64,000 bases of DNA, from the NCBI RefSeq assembly GCF_016786325.1, contig NZ_JADWYU010000204.1, positions 1-64,000 on the forward strand. The letters run 5' to 3'. Positions 52,473 to 61,436 of this stretch are shown here, one piece after another. The notes under the pieces are model-generated. The model had not been told where the DNA came from and did not search any database. It worked only from the letters and a program-made list of their open reading frames with translations. Both the position numbers and the translations under genes were made by a program. Position 1 is the stretch's first letter. Every line of letters begins with the position of its first letter. Source of the DNA: Frankia nepalensis (GTDB taxonomy: Bacteria; Actinomycetota; Actinomycetes; Frankiales; Frankiaceae).

Positions 52473-53339
52473 ATGGCCCGTCCCTCGCCGCAGACCGACA
52501 GAGTCGTTGCGCTCATCGAGCTGATCGCGCTGCGGCCAGCCGAGGGCGTGACCCTGGCGGAAGTCACCCGCGGCTTGGGCGTGAACAAGTCCACCTGTCA
52601 CTCGATGCTCAGTGCCCTCACCTCGGCGGGCTGGTTGCTGCGTGACCCGGTCCGCAAGCGCTACTGCCTCGGCCCAGGCCTGGTCGCGGTTGGTCGGGTG
52701 GCCAACGACGGCTTTCCCGCGCTCGCCTTCGCCCGGTCGGCCATGGCCGACCTCAGCGCCGCCGCCGGTGCGAACTGCCTGGCGTTTACGATCACCCGGG
52801 ACCAGCTGACCGTCGTCGACGAGGTTCGCCATCCACGGGCTCCCGTGGGGGGCCTGCGGGTCGGCTCCACGGTCCCGTTTCGTCCTCCGTTCGGCGCCGC
52901 CGCCGTCGCCAGCGACGACACCGACCGCTGGCTGGCGCAGGCGCCGGCCGCGCACCGCGAGAGCTACGCCGCGGCGTTGGCCTCGGTCCGGGCGCGGGGC
53001 TATGCCGTCGAGCTGGCGCCCGAGCCCATGGAACAGCTGCGTCGCCTCGCCAGCCGCCTTGGCCTGCCCGAACTGTTGGAGCGGCTCGCGGAGGAACTGA
53101 CGGGTGACGACCACTACCTGGTCGGGGACCTCGAGCCCGACCGCGAGTACGACGCGACCTCGATCAACATCGCGGTACCCGGCCCAGGGGGCCAACCGGT
53201 TCTGCTGCTCAGCCTGAGCTGCTTGCCCGCGCCGCTGCCGGGTGCCCGGGTGGTCGAGCTCGGCAACCAGCTCCTCGAGGTGGCCGGCCGGCTGAGCGCC
53301 GCCCTGGCGGGGACATCCCGAACCGCGCGAGCCTCGTAG
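52473..53339 (+). CDS. IclR-family transcriptional regulator
   Basis: 288 residues from the ATG at 52473; the open frame upstream overlaps the divergent gene. Winged helix VTLAEVTRGLGVNKSTCHSM with LLRDPVRKRYCLGPGLVAVG, then a GAF-like effector domain. Only a poor ribosome site precedes it. Divergent to the molybdopterin oxidoreductase, with repeated operators between, so it probably senses that enzyme's substrate. Confidence 0.9.
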   Translation: MARPSPQTDRVVALIELIALRPAEGVTLAEVTRGLGVNKSTCHSMLSALTSAGWLLRDPVRKRYCLGPGLVAVGRVANDGFPALAFARSAMADLSAAAGANCLAFTITRDQLTVVDEVRHPRAPVGGLRVGSTVPFRPPFGAAAVASDDTDRWLAQAPAAHRESYAAALASVRARGYAVELAPEPMEQLRRLASRLGLPELLERLAEELTGDDHYLVGDLEPDREYDATSINIAVPGPGGQPVLLLSLSCLPAPLPGARVVELGNQLLEVAGRLSAALAGTSRTARAS

Positions 53340-53495
53340 CACGGCCACCGGCGTTCGCGGACAGCCCGCACCGCGATCATGCGCCGCCGTGGCGGACAGC
53401 GAAGTCGCGGGTCAACGCCCCGAAACCGACCTCTGGCATGGCACAAGCCAGACTGGGCTGATCTGTACGACCTCCGATGGAGGCTTGGTCGGGTG

Positions 53496-54164
53496 TCAGC
53501 CTTCGGTGGGTGGGTGGACTGCGTCTGACGGGTGCGTGTCGAGGCGCGCGACGAGCAGGTCGATGAGCGCCGCGCGCTCCCGGGCCGTGTCGACCGGTTC
53601 GTCGACGACCATCTGGATGAAGACAAGTCCGCGAAGTGCCGCCCAGAGCAGGTCGCCGATGGCCTGGGCGTCGGTGTGGTGTCGCCGGTGCGCGATCAGG
53701 TCTCGGCCGAGTCGGGCGAGCTCGGCCGCCATCAGCGCGAGTTGCCCTGAGGTTTCGGCGAGTCGGTTGGCCCGGGTCGCGACGAGGATCTCGAGGCTGG
53801 CGCGGGATGCCGGTGTGGAGAACGCGGCCCAGGCGGCCTCGACGAGCGCGCTGACCTGGTCTCGCGGGGATCCCGGCGCGATGCCCACCGCGGCCATGCG
53901 CGTTCGCAGCTCCTCGAAGGACGAGTCGACGACGGCCGCCAGTAGCCCGTCGCGGTCTCCGAAGTGGTACTGGATGACGCCCCACGTCACGCCGGCTCGC
54001 TCGGCGATGTGCTTGGCGCTGGCCGCGGCGAAGCCCTCCTCGACCACGCACCGCACGGTCTCCTCCATGATCATGGCGCGTGTCCGCTCGGCCCGGGCCT
54101 GAGCCCCGCTGGTAGGCCGGGTCGGCGCGATGGACCTGCGACGACCGGTGGCGCCCGAGGTCAC
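53496..54164 (-). CDS. TetR-family transcriptional regulator
   Basis: 222 residues from the GTG at 54164, which overlaps the stop of the upstream dehydrogenase-like gene (GTGA), so the two are translationally coupled. Helix-turn-helix SAKHIAERAGVTWGVIQYHF. Ligand domain with LEILVATRANRLAETSGQLA. It probably acts on the palindrome at 55277-55292 in the divergent promoter of the operon it belongs to. Confidence 0.9.
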   Translation of the reverse strand: MTSGATGRRRSIAPTRPTSGAQARAERTRAMIMEETVRCVVEEGFAAASAKHIAERAGVTWGVIQYHFGDRDGLLAAVVDSSFEELRTRMAAVGIAPGSPRDQVSALVEAAWAAFSTPASRASLEILVATRANRLAETSGQLALMAAELARLGRDLIAHRRHHTDAQAIGDLLWAALRGLVFIQMVVDEPVDTARERAALIDLLVARLDTHPSDAVHPPTEG

Positions 54165-55231
54165 GGCATGAGGCCCTGCACCTGTGCCACCGGGAGGGCG
54201 GACAGGTGCGTAAGCCCTGGCGGTGCCGCGCACACGGCCGGGATCGCGTTCACCGCCTTGGCCGCCGTCGCGATGACGCCGGCCTCGTTGTGGTCGGTGT
54301 ACTCGTCGCCGACGTGGGTGTTGATCTCGACACCGGGAACGCCCTTGATCACGACCCGGTGCACGCCGGGCCGGCCGCCAGGTGGGGTGGGCCAGTCCGG
54401 CGCCGCGGCGGAGGTCAGTCGGTTCACGTGCTCCATGATGATGGCCGCGCGTCCGCCGACGACGCCTTCGACCGCGAAGCGGACGGCCGCCACCTCGCCC
54501 GGGGCGACGGTCATCATCGTGCAGTCGATGGTCTGGGTGGCGGTCCAGGCCTCGTGGCGCTCGCGCAGCTCGTCCACCACCACCCCGAGCCTGTCGGCCA
54601 GCAGCCGGACCGGGCCGCCCCAGATCGACGCGAGCACGCCGGGCAGGAACAGCGGCGGCACCCGGTCGGGTGTCGTGCCGAACCCGAAGCTCGCGCCGGT
54701 GAACTCGGCATCGTCGTACGAGCCGTAGTCGCAGATCTCCTGCACCAGGATCTCGTCGGCCCGTTCGGACAGGCTCAACGCGGCCAGGGGCAGGAGGTCC
54801 CCGGAGAACCCGGGGTCGATTCCGTTCACGTACATGGTGGTGCCACCGGTCTCGCACGCGGCCTCGATCGGCTCACGCAGCCAGGCGTCGGCGTGCGGCG
54901 GGTAGATGAGCCACACCAGCGACGTACCGACCACGTTGGTGCCGGCCGCCAGGAACGCCGTGATCTCCCGCAGCGCGGCGTCGGGCCGGCTCTCGGCCTG
55001 CGACGTGTAGACGACGCAGTCGGCCTTTAACGCCACCAGCGCGTCGACGTCGTCCGTGGCGACGACGCCGGTCGCGGTGTCGAGGCCGCACAGCTCCGCC
55101 GCGTCGCGACCAACCTTGCCGGGGCTGTTGGCGTGCACTCCGACCAGCTCAAGTCCAGGCCGCCGGATGATCGAGCGCAGGGCATGACGCCCGACGTTGC
55201 CGGTCGAGAACTGGATCACGCGCAGAGACAT
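54161..55231 (-). CDS. Dihydrodipicolinate-reductase-like dehydrogenase
   Basis: 356 residues from the ATG at 55231; GTGAGGG lies just ahead. The Rossmann start is VIQFSTGNVGRHALRSIIRR; the middle has NGIDPGFSGDLLPLAALSLS. It matches the family that includes 2,4-diaminopentanoate dehydrogenase (DapB-like N domain with a distinct C domain), widespread in mycobacteria and relatives with unknown substrates. A divergent paralogue at 55342 shares motifs such as KAVNAIPAVCAAPPG. Coupled with the TetR gene downstream. Confidence 0.85.
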   Translation of the reverse strand: MSLRVIQFSTGNVGRHALRSIIRRPGLELVGVHANSPGKVGRDAAELCGLDTATGVVATDDVDALVALKADCVVYTSQAESRPDAALREITAFLAAGTNVVGTSLVWLIYPPHADAWLREPIEAACETGGTTMYVNGIDPGFSGDLLPLAALSLSERADEILVQEICDYGSYDDAEFTGASFGFGTTPDRVPPLFLPGVLASIWGGPVRLLADRLGVVVDELRERHEAWTATQTIDCTMMTVAPGEVAAVRFAVEGVVGGRAAIIMEHVNRLTSAAAPDWPTPPGGRPGVHRVVIKGVPGVEINTHVGDEYTDHNEAGVIATAAKAVNAIPAVCAAPPGLTHLSALPVAQVQGLMP

Positions 55232-55276
55232 GGAGACCCTCACCTGGATACGGGCTGTGCAACTCTTGCCTCGGAT

Positions 55277-55292
55277 CATAAACGACTTTATG
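55277..55292. promoter_or_regulatory. Perfect palindrome in the divergent promoter
   Basis: CATAAACGACTTTATG is a 6-4-6 perfect inverted repeat midway between the divergent dehydrogenase-like genes (45 bp from the left start, 49 bp from the right). The coupled TetR protein is the obvious candidate binder. Confidence 0.72.
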
Positions 55293-55341
55293 GTTCTCCC
55301 GTCCACGACGAACGGCGGCACGACGAGAGGCGCGGCGAACC

Positions 55342-56445
55342 ATGGGGACGTTGGACGGCGCTGTGAACACCGCGAGACCGGCGCTCCGGGTCGCCGTCTG
55401 GACCACGGGAAACGTGATCCGCCAGGCAGCGCGCGTCGTCCTCGACCGCCGGGACCTCGCGCTCGTCGGTGCGTTCGCCCGGTCGCCCCAGAAGGTCGGC
55501 GTCGATGTCGGGGAGCTGTGCGGTCTCGGTCGCCGCCTCGGGATCACGGCCACCGCGGATGTGGACGAGCTGCTCGGCCTCGACCTCGACTGCGTCATCT
55601 ACTCGCCCCTTCACCTGGATGTCGCGGAACTGGCGAGAATCCTGCGTGCCGGCGTCAACGTCGTGACGACGGCCGAGCTGATGACCGGTTCGACCCTCGA
55701 CGCGACGGCGCGAGCCGAGCTTCAAGGGGCGGCCGAGGCCGGGAACGCCTCACTGTTCGGCAGCGGGATGAACCCCGGATTCGCCCAGCTCCTCGCCGGC
55801 GTCGCCACCGGCATCAGCGCCGGCATACGCAAGGTCATCGTCAGCGAGTCCGTGGACGTGAGCGAGTTCGTCGCCGACGCGAACTTCGAGGCCATGGGCT
55901 GGGGCCGCCCGCGCGGCGACGCCGGCCACGCGGACGCCGTCCGGGCTGGCACCGCCGTCTTCGCCGAGGCCGTCGAGGTGCTTGGCCAGCTGGTCGGCAC
56001 CTCGTTCGACGAGCTGCGTTGTGACGTCGAGTTCGCCCACGCGACCGAGGACCTGACCCTCACCAGCATGGTGATCCAGAAGAACCATGTCGCGGCGATG
56101 GACGTTCACTGGACAGGCGTCGTCGATGGTCACGACGCCGTGCAGCTCCGGCAGCGCTGGCTCGCGAGCACCCTCGTCGATCCGGCCTGGACCGTGGAGC
56201 ACGGCTACAGCGTCGAGGTCTCGGGCGATCCCAACATCCGGATCAAGCTCGATATCTGGCCCACCGACGCCGACCTGGCGAACCTCACCAAAGAAACGAT
56301 GCACGGCATCGGCATGCGGATCACCGCGGTCCCCGTCGTCAACGCGATTCCAGCGGTCTGCGCCGCGCCCGCCGGCATCGTGACCTACGCCGACCTACCG
56401 GTCATCGCCTCGCCATATCTTCGTCGACGCCTCCACGCTGTATGA
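55342..56445 (+). CDS. Dihydrodipicolinate-reductase-like dehydrogenase (paralogue)
   Basis: 367 residues. Rossmann start RVAVWTTGNVIRQAARVVLD, middle FGSGMNPGFAQLLAGVATGI, end VNAIPAVCAAPAGIVTYADL, paralogous to the divergent gene. The family reduces or oxidises imine-type or keto substrates with NAD(P). Having two divergent paralogues under one palindrome suggests consecutive steps or two subunits. A start a few codons later is possible. Followed by SRPBCC and SDR genes on the same strand. Confidence 0.85.
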   Translation: MGTLDGAVNTARPALRVAVWTTGNVIRQAARVVLDRRDLALVGAFARSPQKVGVDVGELCGLGRRLGITATADVDELLGLDLDCVIYSPLHLDVAELARILRAGVNVVTTAELMTGSTLDATARAELQGAAEAGNASLFGSGMNPGFAQLLAGVATGISAGIRKVIVSESVDVSEFVADANFEAMGWGRPRGDAGHADAVRAGTAVFAEAVEVLGQLVGTSFDELRCDVEFAHATEDLTLTSMVIQKNHVAAMDVHWTGVVDGHDAVQLRQRWLASTLVDPAWTVEHGYSVEVSGDPNIRIKLDIWPTDADLANLTKETMHGIGMRITAVPVVNAIPAVCAAPAGIVTYADLPVIASPYLRRRLHAV

Positions 56446-56630
56446 CGCCGCCCTGGCACTGCTGCGCTCCCGCCAGGGCCGTTCGACCGGCAGCGGCGCG
56501 TAGGCGCGGACGCCTTTGATCTGTCACGGCGCCTGGCAGTCGCCCGGGGAGCAACTGCCGTTCGCTGCGCGAGTTCCCCCAGACCAAGAGTCGGGCTCGA
56601 CTCGAGCCCCGGAGGAAGGAGTGTGCCCCC

Positions 56631-57134
56631 ATGGCGGAACAGGGCTTCTCGGAGCGCGTCGAGGTCTCGAGGGCGATCGCCGCCGATCCCGCGACGATCT
56701 TCGCCCTGCTGTGCGACCCGACCGGACACGTGGCCATCGACGCATCAGGGATGCTGATGGCGGCGTCCGGATCGCCGGCCCGGGCGGCCGGTGACACCTT
56801 TGTGATGCACATGGATCGAGATGCCCTTCGCGACGTCGATCTCGGTGAGTACCAGGTGACAGTCACCTTCCTGACCTACGAGCAGGACCGTGAGATCGCG
56901 TGGACCGTCGGAATGGCCGCGGACCAGCGATTCGGCCACGTCTACGGGTACCGGCTGGAGCCCATCCAGGGAGGCACACTGGTCACCCAGTACTACGACT
57001 GGTCCGGGATCAGCGACGAGCTCAAGCAATTCATCACCTTCCCGGTGATCCCGGAATCAGCTCTTCGGGCCACCCTGGGGATTCTGGCGCGCACCGTGGC
57101 GCCGGGCGCCAAGCGACCGGCGGTCGCCGGTTGA
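56631..57134 (+). CDS. SRPBCC-family protein
   Basis: 167 residues with a strong GGAGGAAGGAG before the ATG. The opening ERVEVSRAIAADPATIFALL, C-terminal helix and GTLVTQYYDWSGI strands fit the helix-grip (polyketide cyclase/dehydrase-type) fold, which binds a hydrophobic ligand. No catalytic residue can be named. It lies 107 bp before the SDR gene and probably shares its transcript. Confidence 0.87.
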   Translation: MAEQGFSERVEVSRAIAADPATIFALLCDPTGHVAIDASGMLMAASGSPARAAGDTFVMHMDRDALRDVDLGEYQVTVTFLTYEQDREIAWTVGMAADQRFGHVYGYRLEPIQGGTLVTQYYDWSGISDELKQFITFPVIPESALRATLGILARTVAPGAKRPAVAG

Positions 57135-57241
57135 GCGATCCAGTGCCCGGGCACGGAGACCGCCGGGCCTACCGCCGGGCGCCGGCTCCGGCCGAGCGCT
57201 GCCCGGCGGGTAACAGCGACATACAGAGAGGGAACCAGAGA

Positions 57242-58099
57242 ATGTTCCAGGACAGGTATGGGCCGTGGGCCTTCATCGCCGGCGCTTCGATGGGTATCGG
57301 CCGGGCGCTTTCACTCGAGGCGGCGTCGCGCGGGCTGAATGTCGTCATGAACGCCCGCGGCGCCGAGGCTCTGGCCGCCACGGCCGCCGAGGTGCGCGCG
57401 GCGCACGGGGTCGAGGTCCGTGAGCTCGCCGCCGACCTGACCGACCCGAAGATCGGCGAGATCGTGGCGGCCGCGACCGACGACCTGGAGGTCGGGCTGT
57501 TCATCTACAACGCGACGGTGGCGCCTATCGGGCTGTTCCTGACCCATCCGCTGCAGTTACAGCTGCAGTCGGTGCAGGCGAACTGCGCGACGCCACTCAT
57601 CCTGCTGAACCTTTTCGCGCCGAAGATGGTGGCCCGTGGCCGGGGCGGAATCTCGCTGGTCAGCTCCACCGGAGGTACCCAGGGCGCCGTCACCAGCGCC
57701 ACCTACAACGCGGGCAAGGCCTTCGAATGGATCCTCGCCGAGTCGCTGTGGGGCGAGCTCGGCGACCACGGCGTGGACGTCACCGCCATGCTCGTCGGCC
57801 CTACGGCGTCACCGAACTTCAACGCCTTCAAGGACACCCTCGACCCGGAGCTGTGCAACCGGACCGACTCCGAGGACCTGCTCGACCGGATGCGCAACGG
57901 CCTGGTCAACCCGGCGGAGCCGGAGCAGGTCGCCTCGGCGCTGTTCGACGGGCTGCCCAACGGGCCGGTGACCTGGGCCAAGCCACTCGATGAGTGGATC
58001 ACTACGAGGTCGCTGGCCATGCCACGCGGCGAGGTGACGCTGACCTGGCGCCGGCTCATGGAGACCTCGACCCGCCCGCCCGAGCGACAGGCCCGCTGA
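57242..58099 (+). CDS. Short-chain dehydrogenase/reductase
   Basis: 285 residues from the ATG at 57242, with GAGAGGGA upstream. Cofactor loop AGASMGIGRALSLEAASRG, and catalytic Ser and Tyr-x3-Lys in LVSSTGG and TYNAGKAFE. The NNAG-type structural motif reads YNATV here. Acts on an alcohol or ketone with NAD(P). Co-oriented with the SRPBCC and dehydrogenase-like genes, so probably one catabolic module. Confidence 0.92.
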   Translation: MFQDRYGPWAFIAGASMGIGRALSLEAASRGLNVVMNARGAEALAATAAEVRAAHGVEVRELAADLTDPKIGEIVAAATDDLEVGLFIYNATVAPIGLFLTHPLQLQLQSVQANCATPLILLNLFAPKMVARGRGGISLVSSTGGTQGAVTSATYNAGKAFEWILAESLWGELGDHGVDVTAMLVGPTASPNFNAFKDTLDPELCNRTDSEDLLDRMRNGLVNPAEPEQVASALFDGLPNGPVTWAKPLDEWITTRSLAMPRGEVTLTWRRLMETSTRPPERQAR

Positions 58100-58154
58100 T
58101 CACCCGGCCACGACCGTCGCGGGGCGCGCGGACGATCCCCAGGTAGGTCGCCGG

Positions 58155-58353
58155 TGACCGCCGGCCAGGCATCCGCCGGGCGGGCGGGATGGGCGGCAAG
58201 CTGCGGCACCGCGAGGAACGCGTCGCGCCGGCCGACCGGCAGCCAGCGATGCGCACCGAACAGCAGACCGGCCAGCTGCGCGCCCCACCAGACCGCGACC
58301 GCCGACGCCCTGAACACGGCGACGAACCCGAGTACCAGCGCCTCCGCCGACAC
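58155..58353 (-). pseudogene. Possible relic of a conjugation/type IV secretion membrane protein
   Basis: The minus strand encodes VWWGAQLAGLLFGAHRWLPV, GRRDAFLAVPQLAAHPARPA and DAWPAVTGDLPG, a pattern like the N-terminal region of actinobacterial TraG/VirD4-type or associated conjugal proteins (a membrane helix, then 'hL..PA.AWP...LPG'). The remainder is lost. Identification is tentative. Confidence 0.4.
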
Positions 58354-58378
58354 CGCCGGCCCCTGTGCCAGGCGGGGC

Positions 58379-58426
58379 GCTCACCGCGGCATCGCCGGGA
58401 ACGCTCACCGCGGCATCGCCGGGAAC
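58379..58426. repeat. Perfect 24-bp tandem duplication
   Basis: Bases 58379-58402 are repeated exactly at 58403-58426. The unit begins GCTCACCGCGG and ends CCGGGAAC. There are only two copies and no spacer, so this is a simple slippage duplication within degenerating sequence. Confidence 0.9.
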
Positions 58427-58746
58427 ATCGCGGCGCACCGCGACAGCCCTACAGCCCGGGCAGTGACTCGTACGAGGAAGGCCCGGACATCGCGGACGAC
58501 ATCGTGGAGAACATCCCCGCGGGCGACGGCGGCTGTCACGTCCTGCTGGATGACATCGCCGGGGTGGGTCAGCAGGTCTCTCGGTACGGGACTCCGGGCA
58601 CCAGGTTGTCCCACTGGAAATCCTCGTGCCCTCGCCGCCGATCCAGGCACACGCCTCATCCACCAGGTCGCCGCGTGGAGGGCGTCCCTGAACTCGTGAG
58701 TGTCTCCGCCATGAAGGGGTGCGGCCAGGTATTACAAGAATGCCGT
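58427..58746. other. Non-coding stretch beside the AT-richer orphan gene
   Basis: About 320 bp with no supported gene. Base composition falls sharply near 58730, where the orphan gene's 3' end begins, suggesting a junction between resident and acquired DNA. Confidence 0.45.
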
Positions 58747-59286
58747 TTAGTCATTGGCACTCCAAAAATATTCCTCCTTATATCCAAATGAGCCAGGATG
58801 ATTCATCCGAAAGCCGGGCTCCGAGTTGGGTGAGCCTATTCTGATTCCAAAGGTCCAGAGTGGATCAAAAGACACGTGCTGATCGCCCGCGAAGGTGAAC
58901 TCGGCAAATTTGACTATGCCAGAATTAATGGATGATCTGTCATCGAGTAGGCAGCGGAGAGATGAGCATGGAAGATGGTCGGCCTCACCAAAGTAGATTT
59001 CCGAGAGGCTCGCCACACCAGCTTCCGCCTCTTCGTCGTCGAGCAAAACCTGATCATGCGCGATCCCGCCCACAACCCTCATGGCGAGTTGATCACCCTG
59101 ATCCACGGCGGTGAGTTGAAGGTAAGGGCCTCCCGTCCCCGCCTCAAGGTAGACATTATCTGGAAGTAGATTGAAGCGCCGCGCAGGGTCCGCCTTCATA
59201 AAGAACCCAGGGATCAGCAGATCGCTGAAGCGCTTGGTGCGCAGCAGCAGAAGGATCTCGTCCAGATTCGTTCTGTCAGTTTTCAT
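58747..59286 (-). CDS. AT-richer orphan protein, function unknown
   Basis: 179 residues, MKTDRTNLDEILLLLRTKRF then IPGFFMKADPARRFNLLPDN. Acidic, mixed alpha/beta, no signal or membrane segment. Codon and base use are clearly less GC-rich than neighbours, which points to recent transfer. Its size, composition and place among mobile-element debris recall immunity proteins of toxin systems, but I recognise no family. The ribosome site is poor (AGGCTCCGCCG). Confidence 0.6.
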   Translation of the reverse strand: MKTDRTNLDEILLLLRTKRFSDLLIPGFFMKADPARRFNLLPDNVYLEAGTGGPYLQLTAVDQGDQLAMRVVGGIAHDQVLLDDEEAEAGVASLSEIYFGEADHLPCSSLRCLLDDRSSINSGIVKFAEFTFAGDQHVSFDPLWTFGIRIGSPNSEPGFRMNHPGSFGYKEEYFWSAND

Positions 59287-59448
59287 CGGCGGAGCCTATT
59301 CTTGTTGATCATCCTATTTAGACCACTATCAACATCTTCAAGAATCGTCCAGTAACCCCCTTTCTGGAAGTGCTCGGCGCGTTCGCAGTTTCCCGAGAGG
59401 GTGTTTGCCGCCGAGTTCGACGACGGCGCCAACGACTACGGCCCTACT

Positions 59449-60160
59449 CTAGCGATCCACACGGCCTAGAACGGCCTCCAACTCCCTCCAATACCGGTAC
59501 GTAGCGTAATTCATCCTGCGTTCGTACTCGGCCGCGATCTCGCTGGACGGGTGAACGTTCTGCATGATCCACGTAGTCATCCTGATCTCATGCACGCGGC
59601 GCGGCACCTCGAAGCCGTCCCAGGCCGTCACGTCGAACCCGTAGGCGGCCGCGAACGCCCGGTACTGCGCGTCGGTCCACCACCCCGCGGTCCGGTACTC
59701 CGTCGCCGTCATCGCCAGGTCCCACTCCGGCTGACCCCACCCGAACCGCTCGAAATCGATCAGTACCGGGCCGTCCGCCGTGACCATCAGGTTGGCCACG
59801 TGGGCATCGCCGTGGATCGGCCCGGGAGACAGCGCAAAGTCGAGCCGTGACGCCGCGACGCCGAGCTCTTCGTAGGTCGCTCGCAGGAGGTCCTTGTCGC
59901 CGACCGGGACCGGCGCATGCTCGATCCTGGGAGCCACCCGCCCGACCAGCTCAACCGCGGGAAGAGCGAACCCCGTCGGTGCGGGAAGCCGGTGGAGCCG
60001 GCGCAGGAGACCCCCAGATACCCGGCATCGTCCTCTATCCCGTCACGGCCGATGATCTGCCGCCAGAACGTCACCGGGTGTCCGTCGACCTCCAGGGGCT
60101 GCGGCACATCGGCCAGGCGCGCCGCCGGATAGCCCACCTGGCCCGACCGCGCGATCCTGG
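59449..60160 (-). pseudogene. Aminoglycoside-phosphotransferase-like kinase, frameshifted and N-truncated
   Basis: Two frames together give an APH-fold protein: [20 protein letters not shown] and VTFWRQIIGRDG (start half), then LLRRLHRLPAPTGFALPAVE and the catalytic loop GPIHGDAHVANLM with the metal site VLIDFERFGWGQPEWDL. The frame changes at the G5 run (C5 on the plus strand) near 60012. The N-terminal nucleotide-binding lobe is cut off where the truncated transposase begins near 60160. The 162-residue tail from 59937 could be made alone but would lack the ATP lobe. Confidence 0.82.
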
Positions 60161-60162
60161 CC

Positions 60163-61104
60163 GTGTTAGCCCGGCTACTGCCCCGGGAGGTCCGGTCGCA
60201 CCGGCTGGTGACCCCGGCGACGTTGCTGGCCTGGCATCGCCGCCTGGTCCGCCGACGGTGGACCTACCCGCACCGGATGGGCCGCCCGCCGGTCGATGAG
60301 GAGCTGCGGACGCTGGTGATCCGCCTGGCCCGCGACAACCCGACCTGGGGTCACCGCCGCGTCCAAGGCGAACTGCTCGGCCTGGGGTATCGGATCGGAG
60401 CGGGCACGGTCCGTCGGCTCCTCACCGGCGCCGGTCTCGGCCCGGCCGCACGCCGCCACGCCGACGCCAGCTGGCGCACCTTCCTACAGGCCCAGGCCGG
60501 TGGCCTGCTGGCCACCGACTTCTTCCACCTCGACACCATCGCCCTGCGCCGGCTCTATGTCTTGTTCGTCATCGAGATCCAGACCCGGCGCGTCCACATC
60601 CTCGGCGTGACCGCCCACCCGACCGGAGCCTGGGTCGCCCAACAGGCACGCCAACTCGTCCTGGACCTGGACGGACGCCTCGATGGGATCCGGTTCCTGA
60701 TCCGCGACCGTGACGCGAAATACACGAGGTCGTTCGACGACGTGTTCGCCGCCGAAGGCATCCAGGTCGTGAAGACTCCGCCACGGACGCCGCGGGCGAA
60801 CTGCCACGCGGAACAGTTCATACGCTCCGTCCGCCAGGAGTGCACCGACCGGATCCTCCTCTACGGCGAACGCCACGCCACCGCCGTGCTCGGCGAGTAC
60901 GCCCGCCACTTCAACGACCATCGGCCCCACCAAGGGCGACACCAGCGCCCACCGAACCACGACCCGGCCGCTGCCGCGCCCCTCGACGGCCCGATCCACC
61001 GCCGCAAGATCCTCAGCGGCGTCATCAGCCAGTACCACCGCGCCGCCTGACCGAACAGCAAAACCGCAGGTCACGCCCCCGAATCGAGTTTTGGCACGCT
61101 ACAA
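60163..61104 (+). mobile_element. 5'-truncated insertion sequence with integrase-type transposase
   Basis: The transposase frame (60163-61050, 295 codons) starts inside the family's sequence at [20 protein letters not shown]. It has a helix-turn-helix-like part ([20 protein letters not shown]) and an rve/DDE core with [18 protein letters not shown] and the [15 protein letters not shown] glutamate. Full members have roughly 75 more residues at the N-terminus. The right end survives to about 61104 and recurs inverted at 40744-40818. The left end and part of the kinase gene were deleted together, so it is probably immobile. Confidence 0.88.
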
Positions 61105-61114
61105 CGCGTCCTGA

Positions 61115-61191
61115 TCAGGCCTTCGCGAGGTGGCGGCTGATCACCAGGCGCTGGATCTAGTTGGTGCCTTCGAAGATTTGCATGACCTTGG
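61115..61191 (-). pseudogene. C-terminal relic of an acyl-CoA dehydrogenase with in-frame stop
   Basis: The minus strand encodes KVMQIFEGTN, a TAG at 61157-61159, then IQRLVISRHLAKA and TGA. This is the almost invariant C-terminus of acyl-CoA dehydrogenases, with the usual glutamine codon CAG changed to TAG. Only 25 codons remain next to the IS right end, so the rest was removed during insertion or deletion. Confidence 0.85.
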
Positions 61192-61436
61192 ACCATGAAG
61201 ATCAATATATGCTGTGACCTGCGACGATTCTTGGTCAGTGGTGGCCGTGGGCCTGCGTAGCCGCATCCTGTCCACGGTTGGTTCAGGGCGTGCCAGGTGC
61301 GGCGAGCTCGGTGTCGGGGCCGGTGGATGTCGCCGCGGTGTGAAGGGGCTTGGGCGAGGGTGGGGCGGGGAGCATCTTCGCTGTTCGGCGTGCGTGCGTG
61401 GCGCGGGTCGGCGGTGTGAATCGGTCTTGCGGGGTG

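Noticed and set aside
58379-58426. Start of a CRISPR array
   Set aside because: Only two copies, head to tail, with no spacer and no cas gene anywhere in the window.
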